The notes: generated by a model not told the origin, from the letters alone. Numbered from the stretch's first letter, positions 17,615 through 27,698 are shown. The stretch is DNA of 64,000 bases from Aquicella lusitana (GCF_902459475.1 NZ_LR699114.1:1364001-1428000); one strand, 5' to 3'. Numbers and translations are program-made.

Positions 17615-18817
17615 ATGGAACCAACGCCAATTTTCTATATCGCGATGATAGGTGACAGCCTTACTGATCGTGGAACCCTCAATAACAGATATCTATTCGG
17701 CTGTATCCCCATGAGTTTGTTAAGCGGTCTACGCGGTCTATCGCCAGGTGACAGCTTCACTAATGGTCTGCCCTGGAGCGATCATTTAATCGCGGCACTT
17801 GCTAATGAATTTAGCCTCAAAAAAATTAGCAGAGAAAAGTCGATGGATGCCGCTGATTTAGCAGACGCTATCATCACACATGATGCTAGTATCTATCCCG
17901 CTGTTAATAATTTTTATGATTTAAAAAACGATAAGTCAGCAGACTATAACGGGCAAAATTTCGTTAGAACCTATAGCGAGGGCGGTCTAACCGCGTATGA
18001 TTACAGCTGGTGGCCCAGCAAAAGCATCAGCCGATTTTTTAGCCGCTTAATACTGTCTACCTTAGAAAAAAAACGCAAAGAACTGTTTGCTTATGATCAG
18101 TCACATCATTTGTCCAAAAAACAGAAAGCACACACATTAATCATCGAATGGTCAGGCGCGAATGATCTCATTACCGTTAATGAAAAACCTTCCAAACCAG
18201 AAGTAGATCGAGCTATTAAAGCCAGAATTAAAAATTTAACTGAATTAATCAAAAATGGTTATCGACATTTTGTTTTATTTAACTTACCTGATCTTTCATT
18301 AACGCCTCGCTATCAAAATAAGGAAGATCCGGAACGTGAAAATGCCAGAGCATGCTCTTATTATTTCAATAATCAACTTGAATTAGCATGCAAAAATCTT
18401 AAAGAACAGTATCCTTATTGCTCAATTGATATTTTCGATGCCAACAAGGAATTTACAAACATGTATCATCACCCGGAAAAGTATTATCTAGAAAAGGCCA
18501 AAAAAAACCTGGCATACACAAAATCGGCTGATTTTAAAATATTACCGAACGGCACGTCCCCAGCCAAAGGATATATGTTTTGGGATGATGTGCATCCTAC
18601 CGCTGATGTTCATGCACTGCTAGCTTATAAATTTTGTGAATTATACAGAAACAAATTTAATTTTCTTCCACCGCCACCATATGGACTGCATAGAGCACAT
18701 GCAAAGCTGCGCCAGCGCTCAACAAGTCAATCCAACTTATTCAGCGCACAAACTCAAAATAAGGAGGATTACTCTGACAATAATGCAAAATTAGCTAAGC
18801 GAATTATAAAAAAATGA
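17615..18817 (+). CDS. GDSL/SGNH-family lipase or lysophospholipase
   Basis: A 400-aa protein with all main SGNH blocks. Block I is IAMIGDSLTDRGT near residues 10-22 with the catalytic Ser. SGANDL near residue 185 is block III. WDDVHPTADVHALLAYKF near residues 325-342 carries the catalytic Asp and His. The layout matches the PlaA/PlaC/PlaD-type phospholipase A/GCAT enzymes of Legionella. No clear N-terminal signal peptide is present, so export by a specialised system is possible (inference). The C-terminal 60 residues are a basic, serine-rich tail outside the catalytic fold. A strong ribosome binding site (AAAAGGAG) precedes the ATG. Confidence 0.82.
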   Translation: MEPTPIFYIAMIGDSLTDRGTLNNRYLFGCIPMSLLSGLRGLSPGDSFTNGLPWSDHLIAALANEFSLKKISREKSMDAADLADAIITHDASIYPAVNNFYDLKNDKSADYNGQNFVRTYSEGGLTAYDYSWWPSKSISRFFSRLILSTLEKKRKELFAYDQSHHLSKKQKAHTLIIEWSGANDLITVNEKPSKPEVDRAIKARIKNLTELIKNGYRHFVLFNLPDLSLTPRYQNKEDPERENARACSYYFNNQLELACKNLKEQYPYCSIDIFDANKEFTNMYHHPEKYYLEKAKKNLAYTKSADFKILPNGTSPAKGYMFWDDVHPTADVHALLAYKFCELYRNKFNFLPPPPYGLHRAHAKLRQRSTSQSNLFSAQTQNKEDYSDNNAKLAKRIIKK

Positions 18818-18837
18818 TGCCTACTTTTATGTATCTT

Positions 18838-18885
18838 ACTAACTGTGCCGCCAGTGCCTCGAAGATAGACGGTGACACAGTTAGT
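18838..18885 (+). terminator. Stem-loop downstream of the GDSL gene
   Basis: actaactgtg and cacagttagt form a perfect 10-bp stem around a long loop, about 20 bp past the stop codon. A strong T-tract is not obvious, so it may be a terminator or a 3'-protecting hairpin. Confidence 0.5.
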
Positions 18886-18964
18886 CTAATTCATTGATTT
18901 TTAATAAAACAAATTCAGTCGGTCTCACATGTTAAAATAAATCAATAGAATAAGAGCTCATCAT

Positions 18965-19348
18965 ATGACTAAAAACATCCAAGTACGTCCAGTCACTGTG
19001 CTGCTTGTATTTATCTTACAAGTATTCATGAACTGGCTGTATGTATTATGGGTAAAAAGCCAGCCGGATATTATTTCAAATGCCTGGTTTATCCTGACTC
19101 CCATATTGGGATATTTTTATTTTACATTCACTCTAATTGCAAGCATTGGGCTTATTTACAAGAAAAAATTTGGTTTAACATTAGCGTATGGCGTCATTTT
19201 GTTTGGGGTGATATCCGTAGTAATGTCTTATAATGCGGCCTTTAGAGGTCATTACTTAATCGAGGTAATGATCGTCCCCCTGATCACTATCAATTTTTGC
19301 GTTCTTCTTTATATGGTGTTTAACCAGGATTATTTTAAGCCGGACTAA
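18965..19348 (+). CDS. Four-helix membrane protein, unknown function
   Basis: A 127-aa hydrophobic protein with four predicted transmembrane segments: about 10-30, 42-65, 70-90 and 97-118. The N-terminus is basic-polar (MTKNIQVRPVTVLLVFIL) and the C-terminus ends in a short polar FNQDYFKPD tail. No family motif was recognised. It stands alone between the GDSL hydrolase and the orphan 515-aa gene. Confidence 0.65.
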   Translation: MTKNIQVRPVTVLLVFILQVFMNWLYVLWVKSQPDIISNAWFILTPILGYFYFTFTLIASIGLIYKKKFGLTLAYGVILFGVISVVMSYNAAFRGHYLIEVMIVPLITINFCVLLYMVFNQDYFKPD

Positions 19349-19556
19349 AAATTGCCGAAGTAACTAAAATAAAAACGCTAAAAATCAGGTGATTAGCATC
19401 CTAATTCGTCATTTAAGGTTTACTTAAACAAAATTTATTGTCAATAGGATACATTAGCAAGCATTAATTGCCGACTTGATGATATCTGAAAAAAATATGA
19501 ATGGCTTCAAAAGCATCATATTCACCGTATTAAAAAATCACTGAGGAAATAGAGAG

Positions 19557-21104
19557 ATGCTGAAGAGAACTCACTTAGATAGCTCATATAACTTACAAGC
19601 AGCTGAGGCATTCTTAAGCAGGGTCGAAAAAGTTATTTCTCAACGAACTGATCCCAAATTAATCTCGCAAATTTTAATCGAATTCAAGTTAGAAAGCATT
19701 AATTTTTCTGATAAAGATTTTGCTGTTTTTATTCAAAAAATAAAAACGGAACCAATGGACGCAACTGAATTTTTAAAAAAATTAAAATCCTCCATTCTAG
19801 AAAATAAGCCGTTATGTAAATTACTGGGTAACATTCATATTTTGCAATTAATCAGTGATGAAGAACTTGAATCTGCCGCTGGAACATTCCAATTACAAAT
19901 TAATTTATTGTTTTTGCTAGAAGCATTTAACATTACAATGGCCAACAGCACTACTTTGGCTAAAGAGATTTATCAATTCATGTCAAATCAGCGGGCTTCC
20001 TTTCAGCCCAACAATCAACTGGTTAATTTCATTTGGGGTTCGTTCCAACCCGGTAATCCGGTTGCTAACTTTTTGTTTGGCGCCCCAAAGCAGGCAACGC
20101 TTTTTGAAAGATTAAAGATGATCTCGGTTGATCCTGCAATGACGAATGTTGCGTTTCACAAATCCACGGCTGATAAAGAAGAAACTAAGGAAGATGTTGA
20201 GACGTTCATTAGTGAATTTCAGCTCAGAGGTATTAATGCCAGCATTTCACCCGGCGTCATAGGCAAACCTTCCGACACATCCGCGCGGGGATTATGTCTT
20301 AATATATTAGAAGCTGCATGGGAGGATGCCACGCATGAAGCTAGCAAGAAAGGTGGAATTGACAATGCGATCGCAGGCTTTGGCCTTATCACTATCATGG
20401 AACACTTGCAAGATGTATCTACTCAGCAATATATAAACAGGCTTAAACTTGTACCTGCAATATTACCTGAAGGCATACAACTGAATGAAGATCATTCCTA
20501 CCCGTTGATGCCAGACTTAATTGTTAATAATCAATTAAAGAAAGTCGACGAGCTTGTCATGCATAAAGTGTGGCGCGATTTATACAATACCTGGAATGCT
20601 TACTTTGTGGTCGCCAACCTGGATGCCATACTCCTGCCTCTTAAACTGTTATTGCCTTCTGTTTTAAAGGCCGAATCAAACTATTTTAAGGAGAGCCGAG
20701 TAATATCTCTCTTTTTAGTGGGCAGCTTGTTCTTCAATAATCAGACCAAGCATAATCCACTTTTCCAAAGCAAATTTACTTTCAAGCAAGCTGATGAAAT
20801 ACTTTCACTGTGGGGAAAAATAAACAGGGAATACGCTGAACAGCTATTAAAAGAGTACTGCCCCGATGTAAAGAAAACTGCGGCTGACCTTTATAAGGAG
20901 ACCTTTGGCAATCATGCAACGGTTAATTTAATCAAGCATGTTGTCTCCTTTGGACGCAATCCCAGTGATTTTCATATTACCTGCTACGGGACAGGTTCGA
21001 AGACAAAAAATCTCACCTTTTTTTCACCTGATGAGCGTAAAACTAAAATGGAATTTGCCTGCTCTAAAAGCGATAAGCAAGTCGAAAAAAAATCCGTTAT
21101 ATAA
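19557..21104 (+). CDS. Orphan helical protein, effector candidate
   Basis: A 515-aa soluble protein of no recognised family. The N-terminal 120 residues are mostly helical and charged. A Gln/Asn/Pro-rich internal duplication lies near 155-175 (NQLVNFIWGSFQPG then NPVANFLFGAPKQA). The middle contains hydrophobic helices (YFVVANLDAILLPLKLLLPS), not long enough to be certain membrane spans. The C-terminus is charged and Ser/Lys-rich. No signal peptide. The neighbour is an F-box protein gene. This is the profile of a Dot/Icm-type effector in Legionellales, but no secretion signal can be proven from sequence. Confidence 0.65.
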   Translation: MLKRTHLDSSYNLQAAEAFLSRVEKVISQRTDPKLISQILIEFKLESINFSDKDFAVFIQKIKTEPMDATEFLKKLKSSILENKPLCKLLGNIHILQLISDEELESAAGTFQLQINLLFLLEAFNITMANSTTLAKEIYQFMSNQRASFQPNNQLVNFIWGSFQPGNPVANFLFGAPKQATLFERLKMISVDPAMTNVAFHKSTADKEETKEDVETFISEFQLRGINASISPGVIGKPSDTSARGLCLNILEAAWEDATHEASKKGGIDNAIAGFGLITIMEHLQDVSTQQYINRLKLVPAILPEGIQLNEDHSYPLMPDLIVNNQLKKVDELVMHKVWRDLYNTWNAYFVVANLDAILLPLKLLLPSVLKAESNYFKESRVISLFLVGSLFFNNQTKHNPLFQSKFTFKQADEILSLWGKINREYAEQLLKEYCPDVKKTAADLYKETFGNHATVNLIKHVVSFGRNPSDFHITCYGTGSKTKNLTFFSPDERKTKMEFACSKSDKQVEKKSVI

Positions 21105-21277
21105 ACTGGATCATGGCGCCCACATCAGCGCCATCCGTATTTATTCGCCTCTCCGTTAAGCGTATTTAATATCCCTATGACGATGTGTTAAAGTACGCAT
21201 TTGCACTTATTAAAATTAGTTTATTTTCTTTCAACAGATTATACCCAAGCAGGTAATTTTTAAAGGTAATAAAATAT

Positions 21278-22081
21278 ATGCTCAACCGCCTTTTCTATTT
21301 TTGGAGCCAAAGAAGTGCGCCCTCTCCTCATTCAAATAAGAACGCGTTTGCCAACATACCTTATGATGTACTTTGCTATCTATTTGGCTTTTTAGACCTT
21401 GAGGGGCTGAAACAAATGCGATTAACGGCTACCAGGTTCAAGCAAGCAACCGAACCTGTAATAAAAGCTAAATGTAACGAATTTTATTTCAACTATATTC
21501 GTCAACGTCGACTCGATCTAAATAGCGATAAGGAAGCAAAGACTGCACTTGAGCACATACACTTCTTATTGAAAATAAACCATTCTCTTAATAGCGACCA
21601 GGAAAAAAAACGTTTTTTTATCCTTCTTAGCACATTAACTGTCATGCTAAATGAAATACTAAAGTTCCTTGCAGATGAAAACATAGTAAGTTACTCATTG
21701 TTTAAGGGTGAGGATTTGCAAGAAGCAAGCAGTTACCTGGGACCCTATGGACCCAAGGTGGCGGTGGAATTAAGCGGTCCTGTTAATGACCATGATTTGC
21801 AAAACCTGAGAAATAATTTAAATAAATTTATTTTTATTGAGGAAACGGCCGCCGAAAATCCCGATAATGACTCCATTGAATCGCTAGCTGATGTAATGTT
21901 GAATATGCACTATTCGAAAAAATTTAATGAAGAAAGATCACTTCCACATACTATTCAGAATCTATTTCATTCTGCCAAACCCATTGACTTCAAAAAATTA
22001 ATTCAGAACTGTATTAACCACTTGAATCAGGGCATCGGCAGGCTGGAAGCCAGTTATAACAAGATCACGCCACGGCGCTAG
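21278..22081 (+). CDS. F-box domain protein (eukaryotic-like)
   Basis: A 267-aa protein with a recognisable F-box at about residues 25-70: ANIPYDVLCYLFGFLDLEGL followed by KQMRLTATRFKQATEP. This has the Pro, the Leu-Phe-x-Phe-Leu hydrophobic core and the RLTATRF helix of F-box sequences. The remaining 190 residues are helical and charged, with no leucine-rich or WD repeats I can see. F-box proteins bind Skp1 in SCF ubiquitin ligases. Bacteria that carry them are mostly host-associated and deliver them as effectors. Host targeting is inference. It lies next to the orphan 515-aa gene in the same direction. Confidence 0.75.
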   Translation: MLNRLFYFWSQRSAPSPHSNKNAFANIPYDVLCYLFGFLDLEGLKQMRLTATRFKQATEPVIKAKCNEFYFNYIRQRRLDLNSDKEAKTALEHIHFLLKINHSLNSDQEKKRFFILLSTLTVMLNEILKFLADENIVSYSLFKGEDLQEASSYLGPYGPKVAVELSGPVNDHDLQNLRNNLNKFIFIEETAAENPDNDSIESLADVMLNMHYSKKFNEERSLPHTIQNLFHSAKPIDFKKLIQNCINHLNQGIGRLEASYNKITPRR

Positions 22082-22091
22082 GGATAGAAAA

Positions 22092-22196
22092 ATGCACGAC
22101 GAAAAAAAAATTTGCATTGACTTCCAACCATTAAGAAAAGTGATCTGCCATGTCATCATGGATAATTTCAAGTATTGGATGACATATGCTAGATAA
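22092..22196 (+). CDS. Possible 34-aa upstream ORF coupled to the methyltransferase
   Basis: ATG at 22092 with a modest AGGGAT about 8 nt upstream opens a 34-codon frame (MHDEKKICIDFQPLRK...) whose stop overlaps the methyltransferase start by 11 bp. That layout would support translational coupling. The methyltransferase ATG itself has only a weak ribosome binding site. It could be a leader peptide or chance. Confidence 0.25.
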   Translation: MHDEKKICIDFQPLRKVICHVIMDNFKYWMTYAR

Positions 22197-23862
22197 ACGT
22201 CATAGTCAAAAGCGTACGGGAGCTTATTTTACGCCCAGACTATTAGCAGATTTTGTCGCTAAAAACACGCTTAAACATATTAACTTGGCGGGCAGCAAAC
22301 AGCTTAAAATCATTGATCCCGCTATCGGCGATGGAGAATTGATCCTGAGCCTGCTGGGCATATTGAAAAACTATGCCGGCCAGATAGAAGTATATGGATT
22401 CGATATCAATGGCCAGGCATTAGACCTGGCTTGCGCCCGGATCGCCAACACCTTTCCTGGCGTTCATTTGCGGCTTTTTAATACTGATTTTCTTGATACC
22501 TGCTTTCACAAAACAATGAACCTCCCCCTTTTTGATATATTGATCGCCAATCCTCCTTATGTTAGGACACAGACACTCGGGCAGGAAAAAATAAAACAGC
22601 TAGGAGCCAAGTTTGGCTTAAAAGGGCAAATCGATATTTATCATGCATTCCTGGCAGCCATTCAACCCCTACTAAAACCGGATGCTATCGCAGGCGTTAT
22701 TATTTCCAATCGCTTCATGACCACTAAAAGCTGTAATGCCCTCAGGAAAACCCTGATGGAGCAATATGCCATAAAACAATTATGGGACTTGGGCGATACA
22801 AAACTCTTTGGTGCCGCAGTATTACCTGCAGTGATGCTATTAACGCCCAGGATAAGCACAGCCGAAACAGCGGGTTTTTTCACTTCGATTTATGAATACA
22901 AAGGTAACCATCCGGAAAACGAACAGAAGGATGTTGTCGCCCATCCTGTTGACGCATTGAACCATTCAGGCGTGGTTAAATGCAAAAACCAGAAAACCTA
23001 TCTTGTACGTCACGGAACATTAACTTTCGATAAAGACTCGAGCGAAGTTTGGCGTCTTCATGAACCGGAAAGTGAAAAATGGCTTGCTAAGGTGAATAAA
23101 CATACATGGGCCACCTTCAAGGATATAGGCAAGATTCGGGTGGGAGTTAAAACAACGGCGGATTCTGTGTTTATTAACAGTGATTGGAAAAAAGCGATCG
23201 GCTATGAACCTGAGCTATTGTTGCCGCTCACCACTCACCATGTCGCTGGCCGGTTCAGAAGAACGCCATTACCGCTTAAATCCATCCTTTATACACACTA
23301 TACTGACAATGGAGTACGGAAGGTAATCGACCTGGAGCAATTTCCGCTTACTAAAATATACTTGCAAACCCATTATAAAACGCTTTCCAGCAGAACATAC
23401 ATACACAACAGCCGTCGTAAATGGTACGAAATCTGGGTCCCTCAGGATCCCGACGCCTGGCAGCGAACTAAATTGATCTTTAAAGATATTTCGGAAAAGC
23501 CCTTATTTTGGATAGACACGGAAAAAACGGTTGTTAATGGCGATTGCTATTGGATGACTCGTGATAATGACACATTTTCAGAGGATATATTATGGCTTGC
23601 AGCAGCCGTTGCTAATTCAACTTTTATTGAAAAGTTTTATGACATTAAATTTCATAATAAACTTTATTCAAATAGACGTAGGTTCATCACACAGTATGTT
23701 GAGCAGTTTCCTATTCCGGATCCGTCAACCAGGTGCGCAAGGGAACTCATTGAATTGGCTAAATCGTTACATCATGATCCTATCAAGCAGCCAAAAAATC
23801 AGGAAACCAAAATAAATCAGCTTGTTTTGGCTGCTTTTAACTTGAACGATATCGAACCCTAA
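22186..23862 (+). CDS. Adenine-specific DNA methyltransferase (Eco57I/PaeR7I type), apparently orphan
   Basis: A 558-aa N6-adenine methyltransferase. QKRTGAYFTPRLLADFVA at the start is the standard motif preceding the SAM fold. IIDPAIGDGELILSLLG is motif I. ILIANPPYVRTQ near residue 123 is the catalytic NPPY motif IV. The C-terminal 250 residues are a TaqI-like specificity domain (SRTYIHNSRRKWYEIW; FHNKLYSNRRRFITQYVEQFP). No restriction endonuclease gene lies adjacent, so it may be a solitary methyltransferase or the survivor of a degraded restriction-modification system. A fused nuclease domain was not seen. Confidence 0.85.
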   Translation: MLDKRHSQKRTGAYFTPRLLADFVAKNTLKHINLAGSKQLKIIDPAIGDGELILSLLGILKNYAGQIEVYGFDINGQALDLACARIANTFPGVHLRLFNTDFLDTCFHKTMNLPLFDILIANPPYVRTQTLGQEKIKQLGAKFGLKGQIDIYHAFLAAIQPLLKPDAIAGVIISNRFMTTKSCNALRKTLMEQYAIKQLWDLGDTKLFGAAVLPAVMLLTPRISTAETAGFFTSIYEYKGNHPENEQKDVVAHPVDALNHSGVVKCKNQKTYLVRHGTLTFDKDSSEVWRLHEPESEKWLAKVNKHTWATFKDIGKIRVGVKTTADSVFINSDWKKAIGYEPELLLPLTTHHVAGRFRRTPLPLKSILYTHYTDNGVRKVIDLEQFPLTKIYLQTHYKTLSSRTYIHNSRRKWYEIWVPQDPDAWQRTKLIFKDISEKPLFWIDTEKTVVNGDCYWMTRDNDTFSEDILWLAAAVANSTFIEKFYDIKFHNKLYSNRRRFITQYVEQFPIPDPSTRCARELIELAKSLHHDPIKQPKNQETKINQLVLAAFNLNDIEP

Positions 23863-23868
23863 CGCACA

Positions 23869-24201
23869 TTAGCTCATGTTGATATTTAAATTATACATAA
23901 TCCATAAAGATCCGCCGACTATAATCGCAATAATCAGAACGGTAAATATAAACGGGAATAAATTCCATCTGCCTTCTGTGCTACAATTTAAGCGGAGAAA
24001 GCAAATCGATTGTACAAATAATTGTGCCACGGCTAACACTGTCAGCGCGATGTAAAGATTGGCATCACTCAATAATCGTTTTTCGACAATGCCAAACGCC
24101 AACAGCGTCAGTATAATTGATAGCGCCAACCCGGTTATATAACCTGAAAGTGTTTTCTGACCGCTTGCCTGACCCATCATTTTTTCATGCTGATGTGACA
24201 T
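23869..24201 (-). CDS. cyoD: Cytochrome bo3 ubiquinol oxidase subunit IV
   Basis: A 110-aa membrane protein of the CyoD family with three predicted transmembrane helices (about 22-45, 48-70, 80-105). It opens with a short polar His-rich stretch and GQKTLSGYITGLALSIILT. Last gene of the leftward cyoABCD operon, 1 bp after cyoC. The role is assembly and stability of the proton-pumping quinol oxidase. Confidence 0.92.
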   Translation of the reverse strand: MSHQHEKMMGQASGQKTLSGYITGLALSIILTLLAFGIVEKRLLSDANLYIALTVLAVAQLFVQSICFLRLNCSTEGRWNLFPFIFTVLIIAIIVGGSLWIMYNLNINMS

Positions 24202-24202
24202 A

Positions 24203-24790
24203 CTAGATCGCTCCCATTAAGTACACGATAGTAAACACAAAGATCCAGATAATATCCAAAAACGCCCAGAATAAGCCTAAATAGGTGAGTCTTTTCCTCA
24301 TGACATCTGTCAGGCCAAATTTTAAAAGCTGCACCATGAGCACTAGCATCCATAATAAGCCGATTGTCACATGAAGCCCATGGGTACCAACGAGCGTAAA
24401 AAATGCCGATAGAGCAGCGCTGCTTTGCCAGGTATGGCCCTCATTATACAGGTTGGCAAATTCACTTACTTCCATGCCAACGAATAATGCGCCGAATAGA
24501 AAGGTAATGGCAAGCCAGCCTATCACTTTACTTGGTTTATTTTTATAAAGAGCCAGGATGGCAAGCCCATAAGTAAAGCTGCTCGCCAGCAGGGTCATGG
24601 TTTCAATCAGAATATAAGGTATATTCACTAGCTCCTTGATGGTAGGACCGCCGTAGACGCTGGTTTGCAGTACTGCATACGTGGCGAAAATACTCGCAAA
24701 TAAAATGCAGTCGGTCAGGATATAAATCCAGAAACCAAAAATATCCATTTCATCCGTATTGTGATGATGGTAAGTTAAGCTGTGTGCCAT
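24203..24790 (-). CDS. cyoC: Cytochrome bo3 ubiquinol oxidase subunit III
   Basis: A 195-aa five-helix membrane protein. The start MAHSLTYHHHNTDEMDIFGF is preferred over an upstream in-frame ATG at 24970 that lies within cyoB. Conserved features are FGFWIYILTDCILFASIF, the acidic GMEVSEFANLY and the GTHGLHVTIGLLW segment, typical of heme-copper oxidase subunit III. Third gene of the cyo operon, 14 bp after cyoB. Confidence 0.93.
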   Translation of the reverse strand: MAHSLTYHHHNTDEMDIFGFWIYILTDCILFASIFATYAVLQTSVYGGPTIKELVNIPYILIETMTLLASSFTYGLAILALYKNKPSKVIGWLAITFLFGALFVGMEVSEFANLYNEGHTWQSSAALSAFFTLVGTHGLHVTIGLLWMLVLMVQLLKFGLTDVMRKRLTYLGLFWAFLDIIWIFVFTIVYLMGAI

Positions 24791-24804
24791 AGTAATACCC
24801 TTCT

Positions 24805-26781
24805 TTACGCTTTTTGTGTCTCTAACCTTTCTACTTCGGCCGCTTTCAAATAATAATCTGTATCCATGCTGAATGAACGCATAATCATGGTAACAATCGC
24901 ACCCACCAATCCAGCTATCGTGAGCCAAGTGATGTGCCAGATAATGGCAAAGCCAAATACACCGCAACACATGGCGATAATAAAGCCGGTTCCCGTGTTT
25001 TTTGGCATATGAATATCATGGTAAGACGGATTTGCTGCACCCTGATTTAATCCCTGACGCTTGGCTTCCCAAAATGCATCACGGCTATTCACTACAGGCG
25101 TCGTCGCGAAATTATAAAATGGTGCAGGTGATGGAATAGACCATTCCAATGTTCTGCCATCCCAGGGGTCGCCCGTGAGGTCTTTATATTGTTCACGGTT
25201 TTTAATGCTCACCACTAATTGTAAAACCTGGAACACAACGCCGCAGACAATAATTAATGCGCCAATGCCAGCGACAATGAGATAGGGCTGCCACCCTGTT
25301 GAAGCATCATAATGGCTTAACCGTCTTGTCATCCCCATCAGGCCCAGCAAATATAAGGGCATGAAAGCAATGTAAAATCCAATTATCCAGCACCAAAAAG
25401 CGTATTTACCCAAGGTTTCATTTAGCTTAAAGCCAAATGCTTTGGGAAACCAATAGGTCAATCCTGCCAGATAGCCAAATACGACACCGCCAATAATTGC
25501 ATTATGAAAGTGAGCGATGAGGAATAAGCTGTTATGCACCTGATAGTCAACAGCAGGGACGGCCATGAGAACGCCTGTCATTCCACCTACCACAAAAGTC
25601 GTGATAAATCCGATTGTCCACAACATTGGAGTAGTAAAGGTGATGCGTCCTCTGTACATGGTAAATAACCAGTTAAAGACTTTCACACCTGTAGGCACCG
25701 AAATAATCATTGTGGCGATGCCAAAAAACGCATTTACATTTGATCCGGCTCCCATGGTAAAGAAATGGTGCAGCCATACACTAAACGCCAAAATGGTGAT
25801 ACATGCTGTTGCCCACACCATGGTAGCGTAACCAAACAGATATTTTTTGGAAAAGGTAGCGACTACTTCAGAATAGATGCCAAACGCGGGCAAGATAAGA
25901 ATATAAACTTCGGGATGACCCCAAATCCATATCATATTGATATACATCATCGCATTGCCGCCAAAATCAGCGGTAAAGAAATGCATGCCAAAATAGCGGT
26001 CCAAAAACAGCATGCCTAAGGTGACCGTTAAAACAGGGAACGCGAGAATGACGAGAATCATGGAACAAAGCGCAGTCCAAGTGAAAATTGGCATTTTCAT
26101 TAATGTCATGCCCGGGCAGCGCATTTTGAAAATGGTCACAACAAAATTAATTCCTGACAACAACGTTCCAATACCGGAAATTTGCAATGCCCAAATATAA
26201 TAATCCACACCTACTGTTGGGCTGTAGGCAAGCTCCGAAAGAGGTGGATAGGCAAGCCAGCCTGTTGCGGCAAAATCCCCCACAATCAACGAAATATTCA
26301 CCAACATTGCACCTACAACAGCGAGCCAAAAGCTTAATGAATTCAAGAAGGGAAATGCGACATCTCGTGCGCCAATCTGCAATGGCAAAACCAGATTGAT
26401 CAAGCCGAACATAAACGGCATGGCCATGAAAAAGATCATGATAACGCCATGTGCAGTAAATATCTGGTTATAATGTTCAGGAGGTAAATAACCCATTGAA
26501 TCGCCTACCGCCATCACTTGCTGCAAACGCATCATCAACGCATCCGTCAAGCCGCGAAGAAGCATGACAATCGCGAGGATAATATACATAATGCCGATTT
26601 TTTTATGATCGACAGTCGTGATCCATTCCGACCATAACCATTTCCATTTTTTGAAATAAAACACAGCACCTACAATGGCTGCTATTACTAGACCCATAAA
26701 CACACCAGCACCCATGATGATGGGGTTTTGATAGGGAATCGCTTGCAGTGTTAAATTTCCAAATATGAGCTTTTCAAGCAT
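24805..26781 (-). CDS. cyoB: Cytochrome bo3 ubiquinol oxidase subunit I
   Basis: A 658-aa polytopic protein with about 14-15 transmembrane helices, the catalytic subunit. Heme-copper ligands are in recognisable places: the [15 protein letters not shown] motif (His and cross-linked Tyr at the binuclear centre), HHFFTMG, and [13 protein letters not shown] near the C-terminal half for heme ligation. It catalyses O2 reduction by ubiquinol with proton pumping. Length matches E. coli CyoB (663). It is second in the leftward operon, 41 bp after cyoA. Confidence 0.96.
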   Translation of the reverse strand: MLEKLIFGNLTLQAIPYQNPIIMGAGVFMGLVIAAIVGAVFYFKKWKWLWSEWITTVDHKKIGIMYIILAIVMLLRGLTDALMMRLQQVMAVGDSMGYLPPEHYNQIFTAHGVIMIFFMAMPFMFGLINLVLPLQIGARDVAFPFLNSLSFWLAVVGAMLVNISLIVGDFAATGWLAYPPLSELAYSPTVGVDYYIWALQISGIGTLLSGINFVVTIFKMRCPGMTLMKMPIFTWTALCSMILVILAFPVLTVTLGMLFLDRYFGMHFFTADFGGNAMMYINMIWIWGHPEVYILILPAFGIYSEVVATFSKKYLFGYATMVWATACITILAFSVWLHHFFTMGAGSNVNAFFGIATMIISVPTGVKVFNWLFTMYRGRITFTTPMLWTIGFITTFVVGGMTGVLMAVPAVDYQVHNSLFLIAHFHNAIIGGVVFGYLAGLTYWFPKAFGFKLNETLGKYAFWCWIIGFYIAFMPLYLLGLMGMTRRLSHYDASTGWQPYLIVAGIGALIIVCGVVFQVLQLVVSIKNREQYKDLTGDPWDGRTLEWSIPSPAPFYNFATTPVVNSRDAFWEAKRQGLNQGAANPSYHDIHMPKNTGTGFIIAMCCGVFGFAIIWHITWLTIAGLVGAIVTMIMRSFSMDTDYYLKAAEVERLETQKA

Positions 26782-26822
26782 GTTTTTTTACCTAATCAAT
26801 TTATTTTTTAATGGGATCTGTT

Positions 26823-27698
26823 CTATTCGGCGCTTGCCATATCCTTCATGGACATAGGCATCATGGATTTCATGATCGCCATTTCAAATATCTTGCTATT
26901 CGCCGCTGAAAACTGCTGAATTCTGTTATTTTCGCTAGGTTGTACCAGACGATGGTAAGCAGCCATTGTCAGTTTATCGGGAGACTGTTTCACCGATTTG
27001 ACCCATTGATCAAATTGCGCTTGCGAGCTGGCGCGAGCAGTAAATTTCATGCCCGCGAAGCCATCTCCGCTGAAGTTAGCGGAGATGCCCGCATAATCGC
27101 CCTCGGCATTTGCAATCAAGTTGAGCTTCGTTTGCATCCCCGCCATCGCATAAATTTGCCCAGCAAGCTGTGGGATTTGAAATGAATTCATGGGCCCTTC
27201 GGCTGTGATAAGAAATGTAACGGGAACACCGGCGGGGAATTGAACAAAATTGATCGTCGCAATATTTTGCTCGGGATAAATGAACAGCCATTTCCATTCG
27301 AGGGCAATGGCCTGGATGGTAATGGGTTTGCTATTGTTAACCGCGAGCGGTTTGTACGGATCTAATTCGTGCGTGCTTTTCCAGGTAATAGTGGCGAGTA
27401 TCGCAATAATAATGCAAGGCACAGACCACCATATGAGCTCCAAAACCGTGCTATGCGACCAGTCAGGGGTATACTTTGCTTTTGTATTTCCCGCCCGATA
27501 CCGCCAGGCAAAAACAAAAGTCAGAATAATCACAGGAACGATCACAATGGACATCAGCCAAACTGAAGTGATCATAATATTTTTTTCATCTGCTGCTATG
27601 ATCCCTTTAGGATCCAGGAGCGCAAACTTGCAACCACTTAACGATAAGGCTGCGACGAAAAAAAGAATGCCTAAAAGAATGTGTCGACTTTTACTCAC
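26823..27698 (-). CDS. cyoA: Cytochrome bo3 ubiquinol oxidase subunit II (lipoprotein)
   Basis: A 291-aa protein with a lipoprotein signal (LLGILFFVAALSLSGC) and one further transmembrane helix, then a periplasmic cupredoxin-like domain (WKWLFIYPEQNIATIN; PMNSFQIPQLAGQIYAMAGM). No CuA ligands are present, as expected for the quinol-oxidase branch. First gene of the cyo operon. The 364-bp intergenic region upstream separates it from the divergent fnr-type regulator, so the operon may be under oxygen control. Confidence 0.95.
   Translation of the reverse strand: MSKSRHILLGILFFVAALSLSGCKFALLDPKGIIAADEKNIMITSVWLMSIVIVPVIILTFVFAWRYRAGNTKAKYTPDWSHSTVLELIWWSVPCIIIAILATITWKSTHELDPYKPLAVNNSKPITIQAIALEWKWLFIYPEQNIATINFVQFPAGVPVTFLITAEGPMNSFQIPQLAGQIYAMAGMQTKLNLIANAEGDYAGISANFSGDGFAGMKFTARASSQAQFDQWVKSVKQSPDKLTMAAYHRLVQPSENNRIQQFSAANSKIFEMAIMKSMMPMSMKDMASAE

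Noticed and set aside
24791-24970. 60-residue N-terminal extension of CyoC
   Set aside because: Lies within cyoB and lacks oxidase homology; MAHSLTYHHH at 24790 is the natural start.
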